From Paramagnetospirillum kuznetsovii (GTDB taxonomy: Bacteria > Pseudomonadota > Alphaproteobacteria > Rhodospirillales > Magnetospirillaceae), in assembly GCF_003284725.1 (NCBI RefSeq), contig NZ_PGTO01000005.1:124001-188000 (forward strand): 64,000 bases of DNA. Direction: 5' to 3'. Shown piece after piece: positions 51,419-60,253 of the stretch (position 1 is the first letter of the stretch; each line of letters opens with the position of its first letter). The notes below the pieces were generated by a model. That model had not been told where the DNA came from. It did no database searches and saw only the letters and a program-made list of their open reading frames with translations. The position numbers were made by a program, and so were the translations under genes.

Positions 51419-51816
51419 GCGAGCTTTACCAGCAGGCCATCAAGGATCTGGCCGCCAAGGGCTCCGAGCGGCTTGCCGTGCCGGACGCCAGTTCGACCCT
51501 GGACAATCCGCTGTGCGGCGACAAGGTCACCCTGGACGTGACCACCGCCGACGGCCGCATCGTCGCGCTGGGCCATGTCACCAAGGGGTGCCTGCTGTGC
51601 AAGGCGGCGGCCACCGTCGCCGCCGAACAGGCGCCGGGGCTTCCGGTGGCGCAGGCGGCCGCCCTGGCCGACCAGGTCCGCGCCATGCTCAAGGGCGGTG
51701 ACGCGCCCGCCCTGGCCGGGTTGGAGCCGTTCCTGGCGGTGCGGCCGCATAAAAGCCGTCACGACTGCGTGCTGTTGCCGTTCAAGGCACTGGCAAAGGC
51801 ACTGGCTTCGTTCTAG
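51415..51816 (+). CDS. SufU/IscU-like iron-sulfur scaffold or sulfur acceptor
   Basis: 133 aa, ATGA-coupled to the desulfurase. Three conserved Cys positions: TLDNPLCGDKVTLDV, VTKGCLLCKAAATVAAEQAP and SRHDCVLLPFKALAKAL, in the SufU arrangement. It would receive persulfide from the adjacent desulfurase. Contains an extra Cys in the CLLC pair. Confidence 0.9.
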   Translation: MSELYQQAIKDLAAKGSERLAVPDASSTLDNPLCGDKVTLDVTTADGRIVALGHVTKGCLLCKAAATVAAEQAPGLPVAQAAALADQVRAMLKGGDAPALAGLEPFLAVRPHKSRHDCVLLPFKALAKALASF

Positions 51817-51859
51817 GGTCTTGGTTCCGCCGCCAAGACCCGTTCGCCAGGAGAGTCCT

Positions 51860-52300
51860 GTGAGCGAAGCCAAAAGACCTGTTTCCATCGGCGTCGCCGT
51901 GCCGACCTCGAATTCCGAGTCCGAAGCCCGCATCGTCAATCTGGTGGCCCGTTTCTACGAGCTTGGCCGGGCCGACCCGGTGCTGGGGCCGCTGTTCGAT
52001 GCCGCCATCCCCAATTATCCGGAACACATGGCCATCGTCGCCGACTTCTGGTCGCGCCATCTGTTGGGCACCGAGCGCTATCGCGGCAATGTCTTCGCCT
52101 CGCACATGCGCCTGCCTATCGAACCAGTGCATTTCGACCTGTGGCTGAAGACCTTCAAGCAGGCGGCCGACGAGACCCTGACCCCCATGCTGGCGCAGCA
52201 AGCCATGGCCAAGGCGGCCCATATGACGCAGAGCATCACGGTGGGGCTGTTTCCCTATCGCGACGCCGAGGGCAAGCCCACCCGCAAGCCGCCGTTCTGA
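51860..52300 (+). CDS. Group III truncated hemoglobin
   Basis: 146 aa; GTG start at 51860 with AGGAGA upstream, 43 bp after the scaffold gene. 2-on-2 globin features of group III: LVARFYELGRADPVLGPLFD, FWSRHLLGTERYRGNVFASH, MRLPIEPVHFDLWLKTFKQA with the proximal His in the PVHFDLW segment. Binds O2, NO or related ligands. Same orientation as the Mo-hydroxylase operon and likely its last gene. Confidence 0.88.
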   Translation: MSEAKRPVSIGVAVPTSNSESEARIVNLVARFYELGRADPVLGPLFDAAIPNYPEHMAIVADFWSRHLLGTERYRGNVFASHMRLPIEPVHFDLWLKTFKQAADETLTPMLAQQAMAKAAHMTQSITVGLFPYRDAEGKPTRKPPF

Positions 52301-52398
52301 ATCTCGCCACGATGCTGGTCTGCTCGCCTTGGGTGAATTCGATGACGCCCTCGGCCTGACTGAAGTGGCCGGGACGTTGGAAGTGGAACGGGGGTGGC

Positions 52399-53802
52399 TT
52401 ACGGCGAGGGCCGAGTCGGCAGAGTGAACCACAGCTTAGGGATCACCCGGCCGGTAAATCCGATCTTGAACTGGGCGATACTCCGCATTTTGTCGGAGCC
52501 GAAGGACTCGGTGTAGATGTCCCCGAAGTGGAACCGGCTCTGCCCCATGGCCTTGGCGTCGAGAATGGCCCGATGCATCAGGGCGTGAGACAGAGGAACC
52601 CCCAAACCCGGCCTGCTGACCCCGCAGGAGTAATAGCTGGTGGAGCCGTGGTGGGAGGTCAGCAGAAGGCTGACCTCCTCCCCGTTCCAGGTGGCGAGAA
52701 AAAGGCTGAGCCAGCCCGCCTCCAATTGGCGTATCAGCGTGTCGCGGCCGAGCGGCGCCAGTCGCCCCGCCTGCCGGTACAGATCGAAATAGGCGTCCAG
52801 CGCCTCGACATCCGTCGCCATTCGACGATGGATCTCCAGGTTTCTCTCTCCCCAGCGAATGCCGCGGCGGTGATTGGTGCGATAGTCGCCGGAGATGGCC
52901 TCGCCCTCACGGCTCAGATCGACCCATGCCTCGGCCATGCTACGGGCGCCGGAGGAGAATCGTCGCAGATATGCGAGCTGGGTGGCCGAAGCCTCCTCCA
53001 GTGCGCCAAGTTCGAACAGAAGGCTGTGGCAACCCGCCCAGGCGGCGGCCAGATGGACTTGACGCATGGCCAAATCCTCGGCCTGGGGCGATGCTCCCCA
53101 TCCCCCGATCGCCACCGGCCGGATTGCGGTTTCGCGGCAACCCAAGTGACGCCGTCCGTCCACATCACATTCCACCTGCAAGACGGGATTGCCGGATTCG
53201 GCGCAGACGAAGAAGGAAAAATCCTGCTTCTGCCTCGGGACCGGGCTGTCTGCGGCGGCGAAGAAGTTTCCCTTGGCCCGAAAGGGATCGCGCAGGGGAT
53301 CGTTACGCAACTGATCCGCGCCATGTTCTTCCAAGAGGCGGGCATAGGGCTCGGGCTGGTTCCAGGCGTCGACGACGTGAAAACCGGCGCTCTCCAGCGC
53401 CGGACACTCTTCGTCAGGATCGATCTCTCCCCGTAGCCTCCGTGCGACCCGCCGGTCGGCCTGGGCGCTCCAGGCCAGACCCAGCCTGCTTTCCATGCTT
53501 GCCAGCCGATCCATCACCTCGGCACAGAACAGATCCAACTCCCCTGGCGGGCAGGCAGCGGCGGCGATTCCGTAAGCGGCGACAGCGGCGGCGCTCAGTC
53601 CGATATCGGCTAGGCCGCCCGCCAAGGCATCCAGCATCAAGGCATCGGCCCGCCCGCCCGCCAAGGCGTCCAGTGACTGAACCAGGGATGGAGGCAAGGC
53701 ATGACGCAACGGCTCCAGGCGCTCCTCGAACGGGGCCTGTATCAGCGCGGCAATCGCCTGATCCAGGGGATTGACCGGTCGGGTCACTTCTTGAATCACC
53801 AT
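52399..53802 (-). CDS. FemAB/CelD-like GNAT-fold acyltransferase
   Basis: About 467 aa from the ATG at 53802; a GTG at 53835 is in frame. The N-terminal 100 residues are Ala/Leu-rich helices of unknown type. The C-terminal half (from about 300) shows the acyltransferase pattern WVDLSREGEAISGDYRTNHR with RGIRWGERNLEIHRR, LSLFLATWNGEEVSLLLTSH, and SHALMHRAILDAKAMGQSRF followed by HFGDIYTESFGSDKMRSIAQ and FKIGF, as in sugar- or peptide-modifying FemAB relatives. May modify a surface glycan or glycoprotein; the OGT-like gene 1.6 kb away is compatible with that. Confidence 0.75.
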   Translation of the reverse strand: MVIQEVTRPVNPLDQAIAALIQAPFEERLEPLRHALPPSLVQSLDALAGGRADALMLDALAGGLADIGLSAAAVAAYGIAAAACPPGELDLFCAEVMDRLASMESRLGLAWSAQADRRVARRLRGEIDPDEECPALESAGFHVVDAWNQPEPYARLLEEHGADQLRNDPLRDPFRAKGNFFAAADSPVPRQKQDFSFFVCAESGNPVLQVECDVDGRRHLGCRETAIRPVAIGGWGASPQAEDLAMRQVHLAAAWAGCHSLLFELGALEEASATQLAYLRRFSSGARSMAEAWVDLSREGEAISGDYRTNHRRGIRWGERNLEIHRRMATDVEALDAYFDLYRQAGRLAPLGRDTLIRQLEAGWLSLFLATWNGEEVSLLLTSHHGSTSYYSCGVSRPGLGVPLSHALMHRAILDAKAMGQSRFHFGDIYTESFGSDKMRSIAQFKIGFTGRVIPKLWFTLPTRPSP

Positions 53803-53844
53803 CGGCCCATTATCCCGATATTCACAGCAGCGCACCGAGAACTC

Positions 53845-54088
53845 TAGTTTGTGGAGCCGCGAGACCTTTGTCCCTGATCAAGCGGAATCCAGGGATCGCC
53901 GGGGAAATTCGGACAGGCGCCAAGTGGATGTTCTGCCTGACAGCGGCAATGAAACCACGAGATCAGGAGGCACGATGACGAAGCGTACCCGACGGATCCA
54001 CACGTCGGCAATTAAGGCGAAGGTGGCCTTGGCTGTCAATCGGCGTCCAAAACAGCCCAGCCCATTTCGGCTAATCTTGGGTGCCTGA
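53845..54088 (+). pseudogene. IS3-family insertion sequence remnant (orfA start)
   Basis: ATG at 53975 with AGGAGG upstream opens MTKRTRRIHTSAIKAKVALAV, the standard N terminus of IS3-group OrfA transposases, then departs from the family after about 21 residues (NRRPKQPSPF) and stops at 54088. The upstream 130 bp, with AAATTCGGACAGGCGCCAAG and TGACAGCGGCAATGAAACCA, resembles the left end of such elements. No OrfB or right end follows. Confidence 0.65.
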
Positions 54089-54102
54089 AGTAGGTCCGGT
54101 CC

Positions 54103-54897
54103 CTAGCGCGCCAGCTTCTCGTACCAGTCGCGAGGATATCCGGCCATGGCGCGGGCTTGGTGGTTGAAGGGGGCTTTCAGTCCGGCGGGATAGTGCTTGG
54201 CCATGGTGGCGTGGAAGGCGGCCTCGCCGTCCTCTCCGCGCCGTTCCGCCAGGAAGGAGAACCAGCGCACTCCGGCGGCCACATGGTGGATTTCGTCGTT
54301 GTAGATGACGTCGAGCACCGGTGGCGTCAGCGTATCGCCGTTGCGGGAAAGCTTGTCCATGGTGGCGGGCGTGGTGTCGAGGCCGCGCGCTTCCAGGGTC
54401 ATGGGGACCACGGCGAGGCGGGCCATCAGGTCGTCGGCGGTCTTCTCGGCGGCCTGCCACAGCCCGTCATGGGCGGGAAGGTCGCCATAGCGCGCGCCGA
54501 GGCTCGCCAGCAAGTCTTCCAGCATCTCGAAATGCCGCGCCTCGTCCACCGCGACCCGCACCCAGTCGTCGTGGAATTCCCTGGGTAAATCCTGGCCGAC
54601 GAAGCGCGCCACGATGTCCCAGCCCAGGTCGATGGCATTGAGCTCGATATGGGCCAGGGCGTGAATCAGGCTGACGCGGCCCCTGTCGCCGCCATAGGAA
54701 CGCCTGGGCATTTCCTTGAACGGCAGCAATTGCGGCCGCTCGGGGCGCGCCGGGCGATCGGGCGGCCTGGTCGCGCCCAATTCGCTGATCCGTCCCGCCC
54801 GCCAATCCTCGGCGAAGTCCCGCGTGAGGCGGCATTTCTCGGCCGGGTCGGCGGCAAGAAGGACGCGGCAGGCGGCCTCGGTGAGGGTTGTGGTCAT
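54103..54897 (-). CDS. DUF455 ferritin-like protein
   Basis: 264 aa. Four-helix-bundle carboxylate/His set: ALAHIELNAIDLGWDIVARF, DDWVRVAVDEARHFEMLEDL and VIYNDEIHHVAAGVRWFSFL provide Glu, Glu-x-x-His and Glu-x-x-His ligands for a dimetal site. PKEMPRRS-like motif (LLPFKEMPRRSYGGDRG) is also typical of the DUF455 family. Biochemical role unknown in the family. Confidence 0.88.
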   Translation of the reverse strand: MTTTLTEAACRVLLAADPAEKCRLTRDFAEDWRAGRISELGATRPPDRPARPERPQLLPFKEMPRRSYGGDRGRVSLIHALAHIELNAIDLGWDIVARFVGQDLPREFHDDWVRVAVDEARHFEMLEDLLASLGARYGDLPAHDGLWQAAEKTADDLMARLAVVPMTLEARGLDTTPATMDKLSRNGDTLTPPVLDVIYNDEIHHVAAGVRWFSFLAERRGEDGEAAFHATMAKHYPAGLKAPFNHQARAMAGYPRDWYEKLAR

Positions 54898-54979
54898 GAT
54901 GAAACGCCCTCAGTCGCCGGGCGCCGCCTCCGGCGGCTGGGCTTTCGCGGGACGAGACGCGCGACCGTAGTCACGGTCG

Positions 54980-55432
54980 TCACAACGCCTTGGCCGCCGC
55001 CAGAACCTCGGCGGCATGGCCGGTGACCTTGACCTTGCGCCATTCCCTGGCGATGGCGCCGCTCTTGTCGATCAGGAAGGTGGAGCGTTCGATGCCCATG
55101 TATTCGCGGCCATACATGCTTTTCTTCTTCCACACGCCATAGGCCTCGCAGACGGCGCCGTCCGGGTCCGAGCCCAGGCGGAAGGGCAGTTCGTGCTTGG
55201 CGCGGAACTTGGCGTGGCTGGCCACCGAGTCCTTGGAGACGCCCAGGATTTCCACCCCGGCGGCCTTGTACTCGGCCATGGAATCGCGGAAGGCCTTGGC
55301 CTGGCTGGTGCAGCCCGAGGTATCGTCCTTGGGATAGAAATACAGCACCAGCAGCTTGCCCTGGTAATCGGCGAGGCAGGTCTTGCCGTCGTCGCAATCC
55401 ATGGAAAAGTCGGGAGCGGGTTTGGTGGTCAT
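54980..55432 (-). CDS. bcp: Peroxiredoxin, BCP/PrxQ family, without the usual resolving cysteine
   Basis: 150 aa from the ATG at 55432. KLLVLYFYPKDDTSGCTSQA is the peroxidatic-Cys region (Thr and Cys conserved). Most BCPs have a second Cys five residues after the first; here the sequence is GCTSQAKAFRD with Lys at that place, so it would be a 1-Cys type using an outside thiol. GVSKDSVASHAKFRAKHELP and TFLIDKSGAIAREWRKVKV are typical. The start overlaps the end of the OGT-like gene upstream by 4 bp. Confidence 0.9.
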   Translation of the reverse strand: MTTKPAPDFSMDCDDGKTCLADYQGKLLVLYFYPKDDTSGCTSQAKAFRDSMAEYKAAGVEILGVSKDSVASHAKFRAKHELPFRLGSDPDGAVCEAYGVWKKKSMYGREYMGIERSTFLIDKSGAIAREWRKVKVTGHAAEVLAAAKAL

Positions 55433-57153
55433 GCGGGTTCCTCGCTGAGTTCGGCTGAGGCCGGTTGCACAGGGTTGCTGCACCATATTTGCCATATTTG
55501 GCGATAGGCGGCTTCCAAGCTTTTGGTGAACGCCTTGATATCACAGAGAGGAGACGCCGTAACGGTGCCGCGAAGCGAAGTACGGTAGTCCGCCAATCTG
55601 GATGGGGCCTGGGCAAGTGCGACCGCCTTGGCAATATAGTCATTGCGGTCGCCCGCCACCAAATGATCCAAGTTTGCCGAATGCAGCAGCATCTTGGACA
55701 TGCGGGAGATGAAGCGATCTCCATCCCCTAATGCGATGACAGGGACACCCATCCAAAGGGCGTCGAAAGTGGTGAGACAACCGCTATAGGGAAAGCTGTC
55801 CAGAGCTATGTCGATTTTCGAGTATTGGGCCAGATGTTCGGCTTGTGACGGTGCCGGGGGCAGGAATTTCAAGCGGCTCTCCAAAATCCCTTCGCCGATG
55901 AATTGGTCGATGATGGCCTTGCGGGCAGCGTCATGGATGTAACCCTTGTCGCGGGATTTGAGGACTAAGATTGAGTCTTGGGTTTGCTTCAGTATAGCGG
56001 CCATGGCGTTGACGCACTGCGGGCTGATCTTGGAGGCAAGATTGAAGTTGCCGAAAACGATTTGGCCGCCATTGTGTGTATGTGGTGGCGGGGATACGGG
56101 AGGCGCGTCGGTGATGGGGCCGAAGCAGAAAAGATGGGGAAGTCGGAGAATGGATTCGCCAAACTTTTCGCTGCTTGCCTCCGGGGTGGCGACGGGATCG
56201 CCGAGCCAATAATCCATGTCATCGACGCCGCTGCTACACAATCCGTCGTAGTTGATCTGGATTGGTGCTGCCCGATAAGTGAAGATGCCAATACGATCAC
56301 CTCCGGTATGGCCGATCAGGCAGACCAGGATGTCGATCTGATCGTCTCGAATCAGTCTCGCGGCCTCTTCATCGCTCAGCCCTTGCAGATCGCGGCAGGA
56401 TTTTACCAGCGGCCAGACTGGTCCCAGTTCGGCTTGGTTGAAGCGGGCATCACCGTAAAGCGAGATCTCGACAGCCTGGGGATCGTGATGCTCTAGAATC
56501 GGCAGCATCTGGAGCCATAGGCCGAATGGCGCGTAGTATCCCAGGCTGCTGGAAACATAACCGACCTTCAACTTACGCTCGGGATCTCGTTGGTTGGTCA
56601 GTCGGATGCCATTGGACCGCGTGGCGCCATGGCGTTGTCGCCATCGCTCGATTTCCGTGGACATGGTCTCATTCGAGAGATCCGGACAAAGAAGCTGACG
56701 CGAGATCAAAGCCGAATGAACGTCCGCGGATTCGGGAAAGCGATCAACCGCCCAACGCAAGACCTCGACGCCGTCCGTAACGCGCCCAAGGTCGAACAGA
56801 ATGTTCGAAACGGCCAGCGCATTTGCCATATCCGGTTTGATGCTGAGACCGGCTCGGAAATTATCGAGGGCCTCTGATATTCGGCCAAGTTCGACCTGGG
56901 CCTTGGCCAGGCAGAAAAGGGAATCCGCGTGATGGGGGGCTCGCGATAGAAGCTCTTGCAACACCGTAACGGCGCCGGTCCAATTTTTCTGCGAGGTGCG
57001 CGTTACGGCCAACAGGAATTTGAGATGAAGGTTGTCAGGGTCGGACCTTAGGGCTTTTCCGCATTTTTTCTCCGCTGTCGAATGGAAGCCGGACAGCATG
57101 GTTTGGATGATATCGTCGGCAACCGAGCCGGGACGCTTTGCTTCTGGTAGCAT
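55429..57153 (-). CDS. TPR protein with an O-GlcNAc-transferase-like (GT41) domain
   Basis: About 574 aa from the ATG at 57153, preceded by GGAG at 9-nt spacing; ATGs at 57195 and 57210 are possible. N-terminal TPR units (about 25-160: NWTGAVTVLQELLSRAPHHA, AQVELGRISEALDNFRAGLS). C-terminal GT41 domain: LKVGYVSSSLGYYAPFGLWL, DILVCLIGHTGGDRIGIFTY, APIQINYDGLCSSGVDDMDY, FGNFNLASKISPQCVNAMAA, and IDIALDSFPYSGCLTTFDAL + WMGVPVIALGDGDRFISRM. The nucleotide-sugar Lys in ASKISP is kept, while the His common in SDxxxHP is absent (YYAP). Bacterial relatives often glycosylate flagellin or other surface proteins. Confidence 0.85.
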   Translation of the reverse strand: MLPEAKRPGSVADDIIQTMLSGFHSTAEKKCGKALRSDPDNLHLKFLLAVTRTSQKNWTGAVTVLQELLSRAPHHADSLFCLAKAQVELGRISEALDNFRAGLSIKPDMANALAVSNILFDLGRVTDGVEVLRWAVDRFPESADVHSALISRQLLCPDLSNETMSTEIERWRQRHGATRSNGIRLTNQRDPERKLKVGYVSSSLGYYAPFGLWLQMLPILEHHDPQAVEISLYGDARFNQAELGPVWPLVKSCRDLQGLSDEEAARLIRDDQIDILVCLIGHTGGDRIGIFTYRAAPIQINYDGLCSSGVDDMDYWLGDPVATPEASSEKFGESILRLPHLFCFGPITDAPPVSPPPHTHNGGQIVFGNFNLASKISPQCVNAMAAILKQTQDSILVLKSRDKGYIHDAARKAIIDQFIGEGILESRLKFLPPAPSQAEHLAQYSKIDIALDSFPYSGCLTTFDALWMGVPVIALGDGDRFISRMSKMLLHSANLDHLVAGDRNDYIAKAVALAQAPSRLADYRTSLRGTVTASPLCDIKAFTKSLEAAYRQIWQIWCSNPVQPASAELSEEPA

Positions 57154-57231
57154 GATCAAGGTCTCCGGAACCGAACAGTCCACGTCATGTCGCATGGGGC
57201 GACGGCCCATCCGCTTGAGTCACTCGGCGTC

Positions 57232-60195
57232 TCAGGCATTTCCGTCAGGCTGGGCGACCAGCCGGGTGAAGACGTCATGGGCGTCCTTGGCGCAATCGTC
57301 CATGCGATCGGTCAGGGTCTTGAAATCGGTGAGTCCGGCGGCGCGGACCAGAACGTCCTTCAGGCCGCGCGGCGCGGTGGCTTCGTCGAAGGCCCCAGCG
57401 ATGGTCTGGCGCAGCACGGTCTGGATCGCCAGCCACAGCCGCAAGGCCTCGATCAGGGCGGCGCGGTCCGAGCGGTCCAGCACGCCGCAGGCGCAAGCGT
57501 TTTCCAGCGCCTGGGCGGTGTTGGGGCTAAGGATGGTGGGGTGGTCGGCGGCATGGGCCAGTTGGAGGTATTGGGCGGTGAATTCGATATCCACCAGCCC
57601 GCCGCGCAGATGCTTGACCTCCCAATGGCTGGCCGCCTTGTGTTCCTTGGCCATGCGCTCGCGCATCTCGGCCACGTCGCTCAGCAATTTGGCCTGATCG
57701 CGCCTGCGGGTCAGCACCTGGGCGATGATAGCCTCGACCTTGGCGGCCAGGGTGGGATCGCCCGCCGCGACCCGGGCGCGGGTCAGGGCCATGTGTTCCC
57801 AGGTCCAGGCGGCCTCGTCGTAATAGCGGGTGAAGGCTTCCAGGCTGGTGGCGATGGGGCCCTTGTTGCCCGACGGCCGAAGGCGCAGGTCCACCTCGTA
57901 TAAGGTGCCCTCGCCGGTCTTGGCGATCAGGGCGGTGACCATGCGTTGGGTCAGGCGGGCGAACCAGGTGGGGGCGGCCAGCGGGCGTGCCCCGTCCGAT
58001 TCCTCCGCCTCGGGCGGCGCGTCATAGATCAGGATCAGGTCCAGGTCCGAGGTGGCCGACATCTCGCGGCCGCCCGCCTTGCCCATGGCCAGGATCACCC
58101 AGGCCCCGCCGGGAACGCGGCCATGGGCGCGGGCGAATTCGTCCTCGACCCTCGGCCCCAGCCGGGCCAGCACCGCTCCGGCGATGTCGGACAGGGCGCG
58201 GGCGGAGTCGTGGGCCTCGATGACGCTGCGCAGGGTCAGCACCCCCACCTGGAACTTGCGGTCGTTGGTCCAGGCCCGCGAGATGTCCAGCATCTGCTGG
58301 AAGTCGTCGGCCTGGGACAGCGCCTTGTCCAGATCGGCCTCCAACGCGGCGGGGGGCGGCAGCGGCTCGAAGAATTTCGCCTGCAGCACCGAATCCAGGG
58401 TGGTGGGGCGGCGCGCCAGATGCTCGGCCAGCAGCGGCGCGTCACCCATGATCTCGGCCACCAGCTCCAGCAGCGACGGATTGGCGTGGAACAGCGAGAA
58501 CAGCGGCACCCCGGCGGGCAGGCGGCCGAGGAATTCGTCGAAGCGCATGAAGGCGTCATCGGGCGAGGCGGTGGTTCCCAACGCCGTCAACAGGGTGGGG
58601 GTCAGTTCGGTCAGCAGCTCGCGGGCGCGGGTGGAGCGGGTGGCCCGCACCCGTCCGTGGTGCCAGCCGCGAATGGTGGAACACACCGCCTCGGCATTGC
58701 CGAATCCCATGCCGGTGATGGTCTGCACCGTTTCCGGGTCGTTCTCGCCGCCGGTGAACACCAGATTGCCGCCCGCGCCCAAAGCGGGGGCGTCCTCGAA
58801 CAGATGGGCGTAGTGGCCCTCCACCGTCTGCAGGTGAAAGGTCAGATCGGCGGCGAAGGACTCGAAACCGTCATATCCCATGAAGGCGGCGATCTCGGCC
58901 AATTGCTCCGGGTTGGAGGGCATGGTCTGGGTCTGCTTGTCGTCGACCATCTGCAGCCGGTGTTCCAGCTTGCGCAGATAGTGATAGGCCTTGGTCATGT
59001 CGTCGCGGACCTGGGGGGTGACGTGGCCCGCCTCGGCCAGGGCGTTCAGCGCCGCCAGGGTTCCCGAGACCCGCATTTCCAATTGGCGGCCGCCCCAGAT
59101 CAACTGCTGGGTCTGGGCGAAGAACTCGATCTCGCGGATGCCGCCGCGTCCCAGCTTGACGTTGTGGCCGGCCACCGCGATGGAGCGGCTGCCCTTATGG
59201 GCGTTGATCTGGCGCTTGATGGAATGGATGTCCTGGATGGCGGCGAAATCCAGCGACTTGCGCCAGATGAAGGGCCGCAGGAACTTCAGGAAGGCCGCGC
59301 CGGTCTCGGCATCGCCCGCCACCAGGCGCGCCTTGATCATGGCGGCGCGCTCCCAGTTCTGGCCGAAGCCCTCGTAATAGGCCTCCGCCGCCACCAGCGC
59401 CACGGCGGGCGGCGTCGAGCCGGGATCGGGCCGCAGGCGCAGATCGGTGCGGAAGACATAGCCGTCGGCGGTGCGCTCGTCCAGGATGCGCACCAGATCC
59501 TTGGTCAGGGCGATGACGCATTCCTGGACGCTCTTGCGGCCGGTATAGACCAGCTTTTCATGGTCGTAGAAGACGATCAGGTCGATGTCGCTGGAATAGT
59601 TCAGCTCGCCCGCGCCCAGCTTGCCCATGCCCAGCACGATGATTCCCGACCCGCGTTCGGGGTCGTCGGGATGGGCCAGGGTCAGGTTGCCGCGCTCGGC
59701 CTCGCGCCGCAGCAGGAAGCGCAAGCCGAGACGAATGGCGGTCTCGGCCATCACGGATAGCGAGCCGGTGACCTTCTCCAAGGCCCAGGCGCCGCCCAGA
59801 TCGGCCAGGGCGGCCAGTAGCGAGCAGCGCCGCTTGGCGGTGCGCAGCCCGGTCATCAGGCGGCCGAGATCGGTTTCCCCGGCAAATTCCGTGGTCAGAT
59901 CGCGGATCAGTCCGTCCAGGGCGGCATCGGGGCCGAGGGCGAGGCATTGGCGCAGGAACGCCGGTTCCTTTTCCAGGCACAGGGTCAGGAAGGGGCTGTT
60001 GGCGAAGACGCCGTCCAGCAATCTTCCGATGCCGGGTTGGGCGGGCAGGCCCCGCATGAAGGCTGCCAGTTGGACGTCGTCGACGCCGTCGGCGGCCTCT
60101 TGCCACCGTTGCAGACCGACGGCGGTCCGGGACGGCGCGGCAACAGTCGGGAAGAAAGCTTCGTCTAGCGGAAAACTCACCTTGTGCGGCCCCAT
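57232..60195 (-). CDS. glnE: Bifunctional glutamine synthetase adenylyltransferase/deadenylase
   Basis: About 987 aa from the ATG at 60195; a TTG at 60240 also opens the frame. Two nucleotidyltransferase halves: IIVLGMGKLGAGELNYSSDI + DLIVFYD (about 205-232) and AWVILAMGKAGGREMSATSD + LDLILIYD (about 700-728), each with the G-S/TSD-D-D metal site, and each followed by a helical GlnE domain (DLRLRPDPGSTPPAV; DLRLRPSGNKGPIATSLEAF). Adenylylates or deadenylylates glutamine synthetase in response to PII and glutamine. Length and order normal. Confidence 0.95.
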   Translation of the reverse strand: MGPHKVSFPLDEAFFPTVAAPSRTAVGLQRWQEAADGVDDVQLAAFMRGLPAQPGIGRLLDGVFANSPFLTLCLEKEPAFLRQCLALGPDAALDGLIRDLTTEFAGETDLGRLMTGLRTAKRRCSLLAALADLGGAWALEKVTGSLSVMAETAIRLGLRFLLRREAERGNLTLAHPDDPERGSGIIVLGMGKLGAGELNYSSDIDLIVFYDHEKLVYTGRKSVQECVIALTKDLVRILDERTADGYVFRTDLRLRPDPGSTPPAVALVAAEAYYEGFGQNWERAAMIKARLVAGDAETGAAFLKFLRPFIWRKSLDFAAIQDIHSIKRQINAHKGSRSIAVAGHNVKLGRGGIREIEFFAQTQQLIWGGRQLEMRVSGTLAALNALAEAGHVTPQVRDDMTKAYHYLRKLEHRLQMVDDKQTQTMPSNPEQLAEIAAFMGYDGFESFAADLTFHLQTVEGHYAHLFEDAPALGAGGNLVFTGGENDPETVQTITGMGFGNAEAVCSTIRGWHHGRVRATRSTRARELLTELTPTLLTALGTTASPDDAFMRFDEFLGRLPAGVPLFSLFHANPSLLELVAEIMGDAPLLAEHLARRPTTLDSVLQAKFFEPLPPPAALEADLDKALSQADDFQQMLDISRAWTNDRKFQVGVLTLRSVIEAHDSARALSDIAGAVLARLGPRVEDEFARAHGRVPGGAWVILAMGKAGGREMSATSDLDLILIYDAPPEAEESDGARPLAAPTWFARLTQRMVTALIAKTGEGTLYEVDLRLRPSGNKGPIATSLEAFTRYYDEAAWTWEHMALTRARVAAGDPTLAAKVEAIIAQVLTRRRDQAKLLSDVAEMRERMAKEHKAASHWEVKHLRGGLVDIEFTAQYLQLAHAADHPTILSPNTAQALENACACGVLDRSDRAALIEALRLWLAIQTVLRQTIAGAFDEATAPRGLKDVLVRAAGLTDFKTLTDRMDDCAKDAHDVFTRLVAQPDGNA

Positions 60196-60253
60196 GGGTT
60201 GTGGTTGCTTCACACTGCGGAAGAGGACATCCGGGGTCAAGCGGTGATGGAGT

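Noticed and set aside
52301-52398. Possible C-terminal fragment of an unknown gene on the minus strand (EGVIEFTQGEQTSIVARF)
   Set aside because: It looks protein-like, but is under 35 codons, has no start and matches nothing I can name. Left unannotated.
57946-59760. Long open frame antisense to glnE (about 600 codons)
   Set aside because: GC-rich codon bias of glnE creates stop-free antisense frames. The translation is His/Gly/Gln-rich and without motifs, whereas glnE has all family motifs.
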